Positions 34,755-48,200 of a stretch of 64,000 nt of DNA are shown in pieces. Location: the NCBI GenBank assembly GCA_029448655.1, contig JACCLO010000007.1, positions 558,001 through 622,000 on the forward strand, written 5' to 3'. The position numbers and the translations under genes are program-made. The notes beneath the pieces are model-generated. The model saw only the letters and a program-made list of their open reading frames with translations, was not told the origin of the DNA and did not search any database. This stretch comes from Wolfiporia cocos (taxonomy: Eukaryota > Basidiomycota > Agaricomycetes > Polyporales > Phaeolaceae). The first letter of the stretch is position 1. The number at the start of each line of letters is the position of its first letter.

Positions 34755-35816
34755 GATCTCTCAAGTCCACATTTACAGCCAACTGGCATCGACGCCTGAC
34801 TCTCGCCCGAACGTGTTGTGTTATGTGTTCAGTTCTGTTGCACCGTGTTCGAGGCTAACGCCCATTATGACTATGGCACAGAAGGGTAGCGATATATTCA
34901 GCCATACAGCGCCGTGTCTATAATTCATGATGGCGTGAAGTCGGAAGACACAGAAGGTTGCGGCCGTACTCTGTCCGGACTTGTACTCCCGGCACTAAGA
35001 ACAGAGTAAGCGGAGTGTCACAGTCAACGAGGCATTCAAACAGTACGTACACTGAGCACACAGGCTCTTTGGGGGTAGCTACCGGCTCGTGGGGGTTGAC
35101 TGTGAGCTGTTAGACGCTGGGAAGTGCCGAGGGTGCATGTCAGTGGCAGGTGTAACTGAGACGCGAACCGAGTGCGCCAAGGCTTGTATCAAATGTACAT
35201 GACATACGGGAGATGCCAAAGGGTCGCCGAAGGAAGGGTGTCGACGCGTACGGAAATGCTCACCTTGTGGCCTTTGTATCATCTTCGCGATGACCTTTTC
35301 TCCCCATAGAAGATGTTAGTACGAATGGGTCCACTCGACCTACCTCGAATTAGCCAGACTCCAATGAAACACAAAACACAAATTACGAAATAGTGCTGCT
35401 CCCACCGGGTGTTATCGGTGAGGCGTGTGCCTGCCCGAGTGGCGCGTACCCTGAGCCTGCTCGATTGATCTGCTGCGCGAGGTCAACTTTGTCAAATATA
35501 ATCCTCATTCTTTATAGACTTGTGTAAGGTATGGAGAAGGCAAATCAGCCTAATTCGACCTTCTCAGGAGGCGAAGGTCATGTAATGACTCCGTGTGGGC
35601 GGAATCGATCTAGATTACGTCTTCAGGTCCGTCGTACGCGTAACAGATCCGCTTCTTGGCGAGCCTCTGCCGTGGATGGCTGGTCCGGGTAGATCGACTA
35701 TCGACGCACACCGTACACGGCACGGGAGACAATCATGTGCGTAGAGTGTACTCTTGGTCGTCATTTCGGATCCTGTTACATGATATACATACCGATCGTC
35801 GAATGTTAATCGCAAT

Positions 35817-38126
35817 CTAAGAATCCTCCCTGCTCTTGATCCCGAGGACACGATCCTCGTACCACTGTAGTTCATTCTCCAATGCAGCTTTGATCGTCTC
35901 CGCCTTCCTCCATCCGTGACCTTCTCCGTCGAATACTATGCACTTGACTTCCCCTCCGTTCTTTTGAATCGCGTTGACGATTTCGTCTGCTTGGGAGGGC
36001 GGCACCACGGGGTCATCCGCACCCTGTAAGACCTGCAATCCATGCCACATGAGCACATCAGAACACGCCTGATCCACTAACACATACGAGCAAAGGCGTC
36101 TTGATATTTCCCGCGTTGTAGAGCGGCGAGCGCTCCTCATACACCGCCGGGATCTCCTCATACGTGCCGCCCAGCAGCGTCTCCACATAGCGCGACTCGA
36201 ACTTGTGCGTGTCCTCCGCGAGCTTGCGCAGGTCTGCAATCCCGTACAGCGACGTCCCCGCAGCGAACGCGTGAGCATGCGCGCACAGCGTCGCGAGCGT
36301 GGCATACCCACCCGCAGACCCGCCGCGGATCACCGCGCGGCGCGGGTCGATGAGTGAGTAAGGCGGCGAGGAGAGCCGGTCCTTTGCGCGCACGCAGTCC
36401 ACGACGTCGAACAGGCCCCAGTTACCCTTGAGACGATTACTAAGCCGGCATAAGTAGAGGTAGCAATGAGAGGAGGAGGAAGGGGGTCGTACATGTATTT
36501 CCTGCCGTATCCCGAGCTGCCGCCATAGTTCACGTCGAGCCTGCGCCACGCAAGCCATCAGCAAGATGCAGCATGTTTGAGCCAAATAAACGCACCACGC
36601 CCATCCGCGGCTAGTGAAGAACTGCTTGAACCAGTCCAGGCTCATGTCCGCCCTGCCCGTCGGGCCACCGTGCACGTTCACAACGCACGGCGGCCGCTCG
36701 CCCTCGGGCGCGACGTATTCAGGATTCTTCGGCGCGAGGTACAGCACGTGCAGCGGCGCGTCCCCGTCCCCGTCCAGCGTCATGCTCCGCGGGACGGAGA
36801 TCAGCTCCGGCGGGAAACGGACCCCCGTGTTGGGCTCCCCGAGCTCGGTGAACGCAGGCCTCCCGTCCACCAGCTCGCACAGCACGACGCGCGTGAGCGC
36901 GTCGACTTTGGTGCCGAGGAACGCGATGGCGCCCGCGTTCACGCGCTGCACGTCTGTGACGGCTGCGTACGGGCAGTCTGCCTCGTGCGCCTTCCTGGCT
37001 TGCAGGTCGAGCACATAGAGGATGCTTTTGTCGTCGCGCGTCGCAACGTAGAGTGCCCGTCCGCCGTCCGCGTCGAGAGGCACGCCGTACCGCACGCCGA
37101 CGCCAAACGCGGGCAGGCTGAACTCCTCGTTGATCGGAGCGGGGAGGACGGGAGTGGCGGTGCGCGCGGGGAGCGCGTACATCCAGGGGTTTTGGTAGCC
37201 TGATGTGTCGGAGGTGTAGAGCAGGAGAGAGGAGGACGCCCAGGCGGGCGCGCATGCACTGACGGCGCCCTTCCTGCCCGCGACGTAGGTGATGTTTGTG
37301 ATCGTGAGCTCCGAGGAGGAAAAGAGGGAAATGGCTGCGACGTAGATCTCCGCGCCATCCCAGGGCATGTCCGGGTGCGACCACTGCTGCCAGGTGAGGT
37401 GTGCGCCGTCGGGAGAGAAGCTTGGGTAGCCGTAGAAGTCTGCGCCAGAGACGAGCAGTGAGACGGCGTGCGTCTCGGTGTTGATTGTGCAGAGCGTCGT
37501 GACGACGTCTTTGGGCGCGGGGCACGTGTGGTCCTCGAGGATTGCAATGAGAATGTGCGGGTTCATGGGATGCACACTCAAGTTTGCAAAGCGGTGGGCC
37601 GCATTCTCTGCGTGTGTAGCAAATCATGAGCATCTTAATAAGAAACAGAAACTTAGTCATTACACACCTGGAGTGACCGGTGTAGGATCCTCTCCGTCCT
37701 TGAACTTGTACACCCTATTATCACCGTAGTTTGAGAAATAAATGGTGCCACCGTATGCGATCGCAGCCGCGCCGCCATACTGAAACAATTCCCCCGAGAT
37801 GAGTATAGCAATTGCGGAAGTGGCATAAACTCAAGCGAGTCCTCACCTCTTGTACACCTGTCCGGGCATCCCACTCTTTCCCGAACATGTCGCGATTCTC
37901 GTCAGTTTTAACGATCACGTTGCGACCTGCCTCAAGGGGCCTCCCCTCGATGTGGTATATGACTGAAGTGATGGAATCGACGAACACCTCGGAGAGCTTG
38001 CCTCCCTGTTCGAGGGTTATAATGCGGCTATTACATTGAGATCTAGAGACGCACCATTTCTACGATTGATTCTGTAGTAATTGGAGATAACCAGGTGCCG
38101 TATGGAGCGACTGTCTGCTCTACCAT
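35817..38126 (-). CDS. S9 family prolyl oligopeptidase / acylaminoacyl-peptidase-like hydrolase
   Basis: Model: complement(join(35817..36032, 36088..36439, 36493..36540, 36596..37607, 37668..37779, 37847..38005, 38055..38126)), 656 aa, seven exons, one only 48 nt, all GT-AG. The N-terminal half begins MVEQTVAPYGTWLSPITTES and forms the beta-propeller (VIYHIEGRPLEAGRNVIV, AIAYGGTIYFSNYG, YPSFSPDGAHLTWQQW). The C-terminal half is the alpha/beta hydrolase: CVVNVHGGPTGRADMS, LDVNYGGSSGYGRKYINRLK, nucleophile Ser509 in RGGSAGGY, Asp591/592 in QGADDPVVPP, His624 in FDGEGHGW. All catalytic elements are present, so the enzyme should be active on short peptides. No signal peptide is seen, so it is probably cytosolic. 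The exact substrate class within S9 cannot be told from sequence. Confidence 0.9.
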
Positions 38127-39373
38127 GTTGCTACGAACTGGAAGGTGGTGAGTAGAGCTTCGGTTCACCAAGCGCATCTTCAATGTGCAAGGTCCACTTA
38201 TATCGTACAACGTGGGGGAGGATGTTCAAATTGTGTGCGGCCATGTCACGTAACAGAATAGACAGATTTGGCACTTGAACGGACAGGTTTGGCACGAGTG
38301 CCGATCACCTGCTGCATTCAAGATCCCGCAAGAAGCGAGTAGCGCATCTTCGTTGCGAGCTCTTTGCTTGTACGTGTGATTGCAATTCACACCAAGACTT
38401 CGAATTCATGGTATCGAACTCACCAGAAACACATTCATCGATGCCAGGGTCTATGATGCCATAGGGTCCTCCTCAGCTGGCGACGCGCTGAACATGAAGG
38501 TCACCAAATCTGGGGCTGCATGATGGCATGGATGCCATAGAATATCATCATGATGCTACAGTCGCAAATGGCCATCACAATTTCGATGATGATGCTAATG
38601 CGAAGAATGAACGCGAAAGCTCAGATCTCCAATCTCAAGTGGGTATATACAACGAGTATGCGGTAAAGGCTTTTTTTGGTTATCCCGAAGCGCACGTGAT
38701 CCGCGGAACGTGCGCATGGACTCGGCGTCGAGTGCTCGCAGCAGGGTAATGAAACTTCTTCCATATATAAGACTGCGTTTGTGCGGATGATACACGCTCC
38801 AAATGAGAAAAAGTCCATGCTACAAATTATGTAGATCATACTTTGCATAGATTTGGCAAGTCACCTACTAAAATGAGCATGGAGTATTCGATAACACGCC
38901 TTCCGACGTCATGCATCATGGGATCACGTCGAATTCTCAGCTGGATGTATCGCACAGCTCTTGTAGAGTCCAGCATGATATCGCGAATATTCACTTCCCT
39001 GTACATGTTGCATCCGAGTCTGTATACTCATGTGAAGCAACAGCTAGCACCATCGCATATAGTTCCTATCATAGTCAGCCTGATCGTATATATTCTGTGT
39101 ACGTTCCTGCTGTTCCCCCCTCTCGACGACCCACTGCCGCACTATGCGTCGTTCTCTCTCACATAACTACTGTCGATCATCGCGCGGATCGACGCACAAG
39201 CTCTGATCACTCTGCTTGGCGCGATCGAGCAGATACAGCACAGCGAGTCTACGATTAGTACTAACCGCTGAGCCCCGTGCGCACGGAGAAACTTAGGTTC
39301 CGCGCACGAGCAGGCACGAGTTCATGTGTCCGATTCGTCACTTGATCTCCGCCCCGCACATCCAGATAGCTTC
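38127..39373. promoter_or_regulatory. Divergent promoter region between the S9 peptidase and the PhyH gene
   Basis: 1.25 kb between two divergently transcribed genes, so both promoters must be here. Small ORFs (38528-38749, 38843-39166) look accidental. I found no convincing TATA box or repeated operator. Confidence 0.4.
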
Positions 39374-40569
39374 ATGCGCAAGTCCGCCATGGGCCCCTCT
39401 ATGAAAGAGCTTTTCGAGCAGCAAGGTTTTGTCATCGTCCCAGACCTGATACCCGCGGAACAGCGCGCGGCACTCGAGGAGGCCGCAGCGCGCGCAATCG
39501 CAAGGACGCGCGCGGGGAGCTGGACGCTACGGCGCACGGTACATCTTATCACCCCTCATGCGACTGCGGAAATTGGTGTGAACAACATGAATGCTCATGG
39601 AATGTGACGCGTGCAGGTCGGCCGCCAATTCCCGCCGTACGACTCGAATAATCCGGACTCGTGGGGCGTGCAGCACATCATGCACCCGGACCTCGGCGAG
39701 CCTGCCTTCGCGCGGTGGTATACCTCCGACGCGCTCGTTGGCGTTCTGAAGGAGCTGCTCGGCTGTGGCGAGGGCGAGCTCCAGATGGGTGTGTGACAGT
39801 GCTGCGTGGCCGACACTGAGGCCTGACTGAGCGCCAGAGCTGTTCAACATGCTGATCAACCCCACCGAGCACGCGTTCGCGCTGCGTTGGCACCGGGACG
39901 ATGTGCGCGAGGACGCAAGTGAGGAGGAGGAACGCACAGCGCTCGCGGTGTGGCACTATGGGGTGCGCCCCCGCCCTTCTGTTCCCCCTCCCGCACTCGC
40001 CTCTAACCCGCTCACAGGTGCAGTGGAACACGTACGCGTCCATGTATGAAGTCGCAGACATCGGCTGATGGGACGACGCGCGCACAGTGCCCTGTATGAG
40101 GACTCGTGTCTGTACGTCGTCCCGGGCTCGCACAAAGCCCCGCGCACGCCCGAGCAGCGCGCGCACTCTTCGACGCCCGACCCGCCCGCAGACCCGATGG
40201 ACATGCCCGGCGCTGTCCGCGTCACCCTCAAACGTGCGTCCCTCCCTCAGCCCTTGCCCCTCCTCTATGCGTCTCGCCGATATGCTGACTGGGTCCGGAC
40301 GCGCAGCGGGCGAGACGGTCTTCTACAATAACAACATCCTGCATTGCGGGACCTACGACCCCGCCGCGACGCGCGCGACGCTGCACGCGAGCATGGGCGA
40401 CACGCGCGGCGGGGCGACGCGTGCGCGGAACGTGCTGCAGCATGGACTGCTGTGGATGAAGGAGGAACGGTTCAAGGAGAGTCTGGATGCTCGGGGACGG
40501 GCGATGCTCGAGCGGCTCGTGCGAATGCAGGAGAGCGCGGGCGACATAGGATACTCACTGGTGAACTGA
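39374..40569 (+). CDS. Phytanoyl-CoA dioxygenase (PhyH) family Fe(II)/2-oxoglutarate oxygenase
   Basis: Model: join(39374..39538, 39617..39788, 39838..39962, 40018..40031, 40088..40233, 40307..40569), 294 aa. Exon 4 is a 14-nt micro-exon coding for VQWN; leaving it out breaks the frame. Start: the first ATG in frame (MRKSAMGPSMKELFEQQGF) puts the typical N-terminal helix and FVIVPDLIPAEQ at the right place; the frame is open further upstream only through a GTG. The iron ligands fit the facial triad: His131 and Asp133 in LRWHRDD, and His220 in NNNILHCGTY. Arg230 in TRATLHASMG is the likely 2-oxoglutarate anchor. Fungal members hydroxylate varied lipids or secondary metabolites, so the substrate is unknown. 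Confidence 0.87.
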
Positions 40570-40751
40570 GCGGGATAGAGTGCATGACAGATGCACTCGC
40601 CGGCAAGGTAGCCCAATCGAGGTGGATGAAGTGATCTACTATGTATTATACAATCCAACCGGTTCCAAGCGCATATCCAGAACGGAGTAGCACACACCAT
40701 CATCATATACACGGGAGCTTTGCCCTTCGTGCCTCGCCGGCGTCATCGAGA

Positions 40752-41687
40752 TCACTCTGACTCGGACTCAAATTCGTCAACGTCCATAGCAGGGGCAGTA
40801 GACCGAGACACCCTGCGACGGGTCTGCCTGGCCCTTTGTTTCCCTCCCATCTCCCCATCTTCTGTGTCATTCGCGGCTTTCCGCTTCCGAACGATGCCAG
40901 AACGCCTGCTGGGCCCGGGCTTAGGCCTAGATCTGTCAGACGCGACGGGCATACTGGTGCGCGCAGGGCGTGTGCCGGTGCCGTTGGTGTGTGAGAGCGT
41001 TTCGCGCGAGGGCGCGGACAAGACGACGCCGACGAAGACCTGCTTCTTCCCCGGAGCGGCCGCGGGCCGCTTCCCGTTCGCCCTCGAGCGCGACGGCCCA
41101 GCGGCCCTCGGCGCGCCCTCGGGCGCGGCTCTCTTCGGGCTCTTTGCGGGCACAGCGCTCCTCGCCCCTTTTGCAGCCGCAATGCTGCTCGCCGCTTTCG
41201 TCGGTCCGCCGCTGCTCTTGGACGCCTTTTTGGAGGAGCCCACCTGCATCGGCAGTACAGGAACGAGAGACAGACGAGAGACAGGGATACGTGCGCTCGA
41301 ACGACTGCCGCTGCCGCTCGCAGCCTGCACGGCGCGGGACTGGGAGCTGGTGGCGGCGGGACGAGGCCCGGGCTCTCTGCGCGGCGCAGGCGGCAGCAGC
41401 GGCGGCGGTTCTTCCTCCTCTATTTCTGCGTTCTGACGGTTGGGCCCCTGCATGACTGCGTCCACTGCGTGCGTTCACGGTGTGGCGCGGTTAGGCGAGC
41501 TGTACGTGTGGAGACGATGAGATGACGCACGTCCGGCTCTATCTATCCGCTGCAGCAGCCTGAGCAAGTTCTCCTTGCTTCCAAACGCGTGCTGGTAGAG
41601 CCCGAGGTCGAGGAAGATATCGCGCAGCGTGGTGATTCGCAGCATATCCCAGGGCAGCTGGGACTCCGCCGCGGCGCTGGTTGGCAT
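40752..41687 (-). CDS. Small basic protein with an N-terminal SAP-like motif
   Basis: Model: complement(join(40752..41464, 41531..41687)), 289 aa. I do not recognise it by name. Residues about 10-47 (LPWDMLRITTLRDIFLDLGL, then GSKENLLRLLQRI) look like a SAP-type helix-loop-helix. The rest is Pro/Ser/Ala/Lys/Arg-rich and disordered with several nuclear-import-like clusters (RKRKAAND, KQRARQTRRRVSR) and an acidic end (AMDVDEFESESE). The start at 41687 directly precedes the conserved-looking part. The frame is open upstream to 41960 and an extra 5' exon cannot be excluded. A chromatin-associated protein is a reasonable guess. Its stop codon lies close to that of the convergent PhyH gene. Confidence 0.55.
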
Positions 41688-42038
41688 GTTTGCACTGCGA
41701 CTGGATTTCCGGGTTGGTACTTTGGCTGCAATGGGGTCGTATATTCGTGCTGAGCTCGTTACATGGACTGGCGGGACAACAGTTAGATTAATGTTAAAAA
41801 GAAGCCAGTCGAGAAAGAGGCGCCCACGGAGCAGCGACCCGCGGCGCGAGTCAGGTGACATCCGCGACGCGACGCGTCCCTCATCGATCGTCATTGCATG
41901 CCATGCTGGACGCGACTGGGCGCTCGGTGTTGAGAAAAGATTGTGACGGAACATCATCAACTACCTGTGGACACACATTCCACGTGCTGTCCCTAGCAGA
42001 ACTGTAGTCCACTTCGAGTCTTGAGCAATTTCGCCCCG
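41688..42038. other. Spacer between the SAP-like gene and tafazzin
   Basis: About 350 bases: promoter of the SAP-like gene and 3' flank of tafazzin (both minus strand). An upstream-open frame (41688-41960) could contain a 5' exon, but no splice pair stood out. Confidence 0.35.
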
Positions 42039-43555
42039 TCATCGTGCCACACCGCCCGACATCCGCCTGCGCGTCACCTCCCGCCCCAGCTCCTCCATCT
42101 TACGTTGCAACAACGCCGTTACCGCGCTCCTTACGCTCTCCACCACTTTCGCTTCCGTGACGGTATCTCTGATTCCTTTCTGCGGCGAGAGCGCAGCCTC
42201 GCCTAGCCACGCCCCCGTCTTCTCCGCACTCGCCTGCTCATCACTCGTCCGTTGCGGCGCAGCCATCCCGCCATGCGTACTCGCTGGCACCTCAGGTGTC
42301 TTGTTTTCTCGGATAGCCCGCGCGAGGAACTCGCGCACCTCGTTCGTGTCGATGGGCCTTCCAAAGGTCACGCTGAGCGCGACGCGCGGGCGCGGGAAGA
42401 ACTTCCATGGGGTGGCACGGTTTTCTGGCATCAGTTGGTCGAAGCCTGAACGTGGAGTGGTGTGTGTAATTGTGTTTGTGGAGTTGAATGAGAGAACTGG
42501 TGCGTACCGGTGAGCCACATCGGGATGATCGTGGGCGGAGTGTCCGCCTCCATCAGTATCCTCCCGCTACACGAGGGAGCGCGTAGATCAGTCATCTCGC
42601 GATTTGGACATACACACACAAAACCACGCACACACCCCATTTGAACCTCAGCAGCCTCGCCGGCTCGAGTACAGGCTGGTTGACCTTGCCCTCGCAGAAC
42701 AGATGGATCTATCACCGCCCGCGTCTTAGTTCATGCACATGATCGCGTTGGCAAGCGGAGCATACCCATGCGCCATCGTTCAACTTTCGAACAGCGTCGT
42801 CGATTGCGGGCTGGAAGATTCCCTTGCCGCGGAACGTCTCGATGACTTGGCCCTTGCGAAAGAAGAATGAGAAGATGCTATCTAGTGCGGGCGGTCAGTG
42901 CTCAGTTTGGTTATAGTGTCGCAGGAAGAGAAGATTCAAGTTGATCCCAATACGCCTCCCATCCCGCTGCGGACAGAAGTCGACCCGTCGAACGAGACTG
43001 TCCGATCCAGACACCGAGTCGACATAATCTCATGCATACAGACGCGTCGAAGCAAAGAGTTCCCGGTTGCATCATATACGAATATGCCAAGGTGCTAGGG
43101 AACACCGCTGGGATATGGAAGGGAGGAGGTCACTTACGGGTTCGTGAACATGATGTCTGATGCGCCGAGCGTCCAGCGCGTCATCCGTGAGCTAAGGTAG
43201 AAACGTGCTGGAAGAACGCCCCACACGAGCGGATCGTCAAGCCTGCTCGCATTCAGATGCATTCACGTCGGCTCCGTATTCCTTGTAATCCTAGCCCTTC
43301 ACAATGGCACGCACGTAGAAATGTGATTGCACACTAAGCAATCCTCGGTGTCAACCATGATGATAAATGCGAGCTCGAGCCACACGCACTAGTTATGACC
43401 CCTCGCCCTTCGTTCCGTCCCACGTCCTCAAGGGCGGTGCGCAGATTGTCTAAGCCATTAACAGTGACAGACGAACAGTAACCAATGTGCAGGAAGGTTT
43501 TGCAGAGAAGGCCGACGGCGCCTACAGTCGCCTTTGAGAGGATATCCGCAGCCAT
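42039..43555 (-). CDS. TAZ1: Tafazzin-type lysophospholipid acyltransferase
   Basis: Model: complement(join(42039..42445, 42508..42566, 42632..42708, 42766..42877, 43138..43242, 43315..43333, 43390..43555)), 314 aa. Tafazzin remodels cardiolipin acyl chains in mitochondrial membranes. Exon 2 is a 19-nt micro-exon that supplies the catalytic motif MCNHISTLDDP (HX4D: His59, Asp64); skipping it would remove the active site. Later blocks are WTLGASDIMFTNPIFSFFFR, QVIETFRGKGIFQPAIDDAV, HLFCEGKVNQP (the substrate-binding EGK), RFKWGVGRILMEADTPPTII and PMWLTGFDQLMPENR, all typical of the family. The acceptor of exon 4 (GATAG at 42882-42878) was chosen because it alone keeps FTNPIFSFFFR in frame. The C-terminal 100 residues are polar and lineage-specific. 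Length fits fungal Taz1 proteins. Confidence 0.9.
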
Positions 43556-45203
43556 CTCAGCAATATTCTAGCAATGGCCCGAGTGTTGGGGCTCGGGAGT
43601 GTGGGATGATACACGCAATGCCAAGTGAGCGAGAATGAAGTTGCAGGGCCAGACGCCCGTACCCGCGAACGGCGGCAAATGCCGCCAGCAGCTGATCCAA
43701 TCTGAGATTTTGAACCTACCTACACAAGACGCATGCAGCGCACTTCGCGATATCTGTCTCTCAGTCCCCATATGTATGTATATACCTCAATCTCTCAATG
43801 GCAGCATTTAGCCTCACCGAAGGAAAGGAGCTCGCTTGCAGAACCCAGCTGCCTACTCTGTATCATCACGATATCTCTAAGGCCTCCCGCTTTGGCATCT
43901 GGCTATAAGTCTGTCTAGGATTACCGTACAGCATATTGCCGTATCTGCTATTGAATCCGTATATACGCGGCGTGCTATTGCATCGCGCATCACTTGCAAA
44001 ACCTAGAGCGCACGCCTACCGTCGGCTAGTTCCAGCCAAGTTGAAACGCAGTTTCCAACCACGTTGCTGGCGTCGTGTACAGATCATTGAGCCTCTACCG
44101 TATGATTATGTATTTGAGCTTGTATGTATGCACTCATTTACACACATGGGTATTCACAGGAGATCGCATGAATGGAACCGGGCTCGCTACTGCGGCAGAA
44201 TTTAATGGCCTTTATCCTGAGAATATGTGCTGTGCGCAAGCACGAAGCTGAGATTGCTCGGTGACCAGTACCCTGAAACTCTGCCACAATGCCGGTGGCG
44301 TCCGAATACACCTCCACAAGGCCACGAAGCCGATCGGATAGACGCCGAGTGTCGCTTCAACTGGACTACATTATCACAATCAGTGGCTCCGTACCCGAGA
44401 ACACTGTTCCCCCGAAAATATGTAATGTCGACCGTAGTCATAACGACGTGGCTCGACTAACCACTCTTGTAATAGCGGATTTAGCCCATGCCATTGTGAT
44501 ATATCCCGCTGTGGCCCATCACGGTACCGTGATTGTATTTGATGAGGTCATGAAGAACTGAATATAGTGACGAATGTGACGCTTTTACCGGATTAGTGGC
44601 CTGTACGTTTTTCTACTTCTTTTCCTGAAGCGCAACGGCCGGATAAATGCACGATATCATACAGTATGCTTTGTGGCCCTAAGCCTTGTCACATTCCGAC
44701 GAAGTATGTGTCACGATCACGCATCCAGTGTGGCCTGCACGTCAATGTAGGTATGTATGAACACCACGTGAATCAATGTATAGTTTTTTCTGAGGTCAAT
44801 CTATGCACCTCATTGTCATCAAGCAAGCTGATACTCGGCAGGAGAATAATCCCGTTATCGTGGCAAAATGGGTGTGCGAAGCCACTGGTCAATTTATTAT
44901 CGCATTAATTACGCGACGGCCACCGTCAACAATCGGCCAAGGGGCGATGACGGTATTCGTCGCGTGTTGTGTTTGCGGCGGCAGCGTCCTTCCGCGGTCC
45001 ATGCGCGAGCAGGCGCACTTTTAATTGTGCAGACGCTCAGTCCGCATCGCCCTAGCCGGGGACGTAATAATTGGAGCATGTCCTGAACACCATCTCGCTT
45101 AGTGGTGGACAATAACTCCGCGATATTGGGAATGTGCCACTGGCCGCCACCGCAAGATCTGGCCCTAGGCCATAGCGGCCCAATTTAAACCAGCTTCAAG
45201 CTC
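43556..45203. promoter_or_regulatory. Divergent intergenic region, tafazzin to paralogue P1
   Basis: 1.65 kb between divergent genes. ORFs are short and of non-coding character. Nothing repeated or RNA-like was recognised. Confidence 0.4.
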
Positions 45204-48200
45204 ATGTCGCAGGCCACTTCCCCTCCCTTACTTGCTCCCGAAACAGCATACCGCATTTGCCCCATGACAGCTGCCTCCACGGGTGGCTCGATCGCCCCTC
45301 CCATGATCATAATTGTAGATTTCATAGAGAAGAAAGATCTCACCAGGGACCAATTGACCTGGCGAACAGCAATCTACGAACGCCTCAGAAAGCTTCACTC
45401 ATCTAACGAGGTAAGAAGCCTTTACGTTGTTGCTTACATTGTATCTTCATGACGTTCCTTACAGATCACGAATGTCGAAGTAAAAAGGACTCATCACCCA
45501 CCGCCTAATTGTAGGTTCGCGCCGGAGCTGGATTTTAAGGCAGCTCTCTCCGTACGTTTTCCTGCACAGATAATGTCGCGAGTTCGCTCACATATATTGT
45601 AGGAACTCAGGAAATTTGAAGAACGGGAGCGCGAAAAGATACGTGATCGAGGCGTGAAGAGATACATCTTCATATGGCGTACCGAGGATTCCAATTCGCA
45701 GTGTTCAGCAAAGAAGAACCCGATATATAAGGAAATTCTCAATGTATGTAATCACCAACTACAATCCTTCTAATCCCAGGCTCAACAGCAGCGCTCGCGC
45801 GTAGGAGGATATATTTCTATCGATAATATCTAACGGGAAGTTGATGAGCACCGATAAGTCGGTTTGGAAAATGGTGAGTGATGGAGGTCTGTCTGTTCGC
45901 CCGCAATCCTGACCGATCATAGATCTATCCCGGCTTTATTTCTGAGTCCCACGAAACATTAACCGCAGCTGGAGCATTGGATCTAGATGAAGCGTCGGCC
46001 AAAGTGAAGCTGCCTGAACTCGAGTATCTGTTGATAGGCCTGGAAACGGGGGAGTGGCCACAGGGTGAGTTCGTTGCGCGATGTTCGTCAGCCTATATAA
46101 TTGATGAGAGAGTATAGCCAAATCTGTACGAAGGACAAGAACAAGGAAAGCAACATCAGCGTCGACGGGTCGACGGCGAGCTGAATATGACGCGCTGCCG
46201 TCAGCGAATGGCTCTATGCCTGAGCCGACAGGATCCAGAAACGCGGCACTTACAGGCCCTGCAAGCAGCGGGGACCATCTTTTACCCCCACATATCGTCC
46301 CGTCTCAGAGGTATATGCCGCCGCGGGGGGGCAGTTTCGATAGCTTGCCTGCTCCGGGTGGGTATTACGCTTATCCCGTAGTTGGACATCGTGGGTCTCC
46401 CGGCCAGTCTCCAGTAATCGTCCCATCCCAACGTGACCAGCCACCGCTCACTATGCTGCCATACCAATACGGCATACCGCATCACGCGCAGTTTGTTGCC
46501 GAGCACACTGCATCCCATATTGTGCCACCATTCGACGAGCCTTCGGCGGGTCTTTTTCCACCTTGGCCAGCGGGTTTCCCTCAACTGTCTATGAACGAAG
46601 GCCGTTACAGACACAATGTGGGCGGTACTCGGGCTGCTCCCAATGTCCAAGATAGTGCCTCAAGCGGATATGGCGCGTTCCGTCGAGGTGTACCTCTGGA
46701 TGCTTCTCCGATGCAAAGTAGTTCTATGAACGCCCTCCCCACTTCACGCAGAGGTCAGGCGTCTGATTCCGCACCTACACAGCGCCAATATCAGAGGCCG
46801 TACCTGCAGCATCCTGATGTTCCACAAACTTCTGTCCATCCTCTTCGCTACCCTGCTCCCGAACTTCATCATACTTCACATCTGTCAGAGCACTCATACA
46901 ATCGTCAAAGCAATCAATCATATTCTCAACAGCAGATTCTTCCACATCTATTGGCTTACCATCACAACGGATTGCCTACTCTCCCGCAACCGCTACCTGT
47001 ACATGATATCCAGTATTACCCGACTGAGCCACCTCTCAGACCCATGCTTCCTAGGCATCCCGCGTCACATACCAGCACCCCTCACCGTGGAGTGCAGCAG
47101 AGATTCGGACTCGCTATGCATACAGCGCCAGCCGTGCAGACCCATCACTATCGCGACTCATCCCACCGACACCAGTCATCGGAGACTCCGCTTGCGTTGC
47201 CATCAATCCCCACAGAAATTCTCAAGAGTTCTGTCTTCAAACGAAGACATGATGAATCATTCATTTCGTCAACAGCCGTACCCCCGACTTCGCGTCCCCT
47301 CAAGCGGATACGTATGATTCATAGCGGTTCTCCCGTTATGAACATCCGAAAAATGGCCCTTCCTATTGTTCAACCCTCCATCTCGTCATCGTCTGGATTG
47401 TCCCAGCAGCCATCTATCTACCATCCATACAGTAGTGCGGTTGATTCTTTCTCTGGCTCTTCCAGTCAGCAAACAGAGGCAGGATACGAAGGTGCGCTAA
47501 TTTAAACCCGGTGAACGGTCGTTTTGCAGGGGCCTAACAACCGATCAGTAGAGAGCACGACACTTCGCAGAGAGGTCGATGTCCCGGAGGAGGGTGTGAA
47601 CAGAGGAGATATAAAGGGTCAGTCGAACATCTGCGTCGTTGTTCACCAGTTTACTTACGCGTGGCATAATAGGCATCGACAATTTCTCTGATGTCTTCTT
47701 TGAAGCGGATAATAACAGGTCTCAAACCAACGAGAACGCGACTTTCTGTCTCGATGGTGCGTCATCTAGGGTACTTCTGTATTCATTTGATGAGTACTGA
47801 CAGGATTCAACCTCGTAGATTTCAATCTCGACGACTGGGTATCAAGTACGGATGATGATAATTATCTCGGTGGATCAACGCAGGCGGTTTTCTCTACATC
47901 TTCAACGACCACGCATACCGGATACTACGGTAAGTAATATTACCCTGAGTAGATTCCAGGACATCATTCCATATATCGGTTGTTAGATTCGCTCTCCGGT
48001 CATACCGTTGCGCTGTACGAGATCGTCACAGAAGCTCCTCAAGAAATCATTCAGGGCTCAGCCAAAATAGTCTCAGAAGAGGACACCGATGACGAAGGAC
48101 AAGTCCAAAACGATTGCGAAGCGGCAGAGGGCAATGTTCCTTTGGCGATCGCCCGCCAACAGCCGCGCGACAGCGAACTTCCCAGAGGCAACAAGGATCC

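Larger units (their letters stand above)
33221..35816. other. Spacer upstream of TAF11 with low-complexity and repeat sequence
   Basis: 2.6 kb. The TAF11 promoter should lie at the left end. 33610-33900 is strikingly pyrimidine-rich on the plus strand. 33950-34190 holds a degenerate direct repeat of about 50 bp (GCGAGCATGTGTGCATGTGG and a related unit about 130 bp later). 34216-34390 holds a second repeat pair and a hairpin. From 34800 to 35800 I see only short ORFs. Confidence 0.5.

Noticed and set aside
39326..39373. Extension of the PhyH gene to 39326
   Set aside because: The codon there is GTG and the extra residues are not family-like; the ATG at 39374 gives a normal N-terminus.
42878..42884. 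Tafazzin exon 4 starting after CACTAG instead of GATAG
   Set aside because: It puts a stop immediately after the junction, whereas the acceptor four bases further on restores the family motif.
47521..47529. P1 exon 7 starting after the first CAG (47529)
   Set aside because: It leads to an immediate TAA; the acceptor ending at 47548 keeps the frame open.
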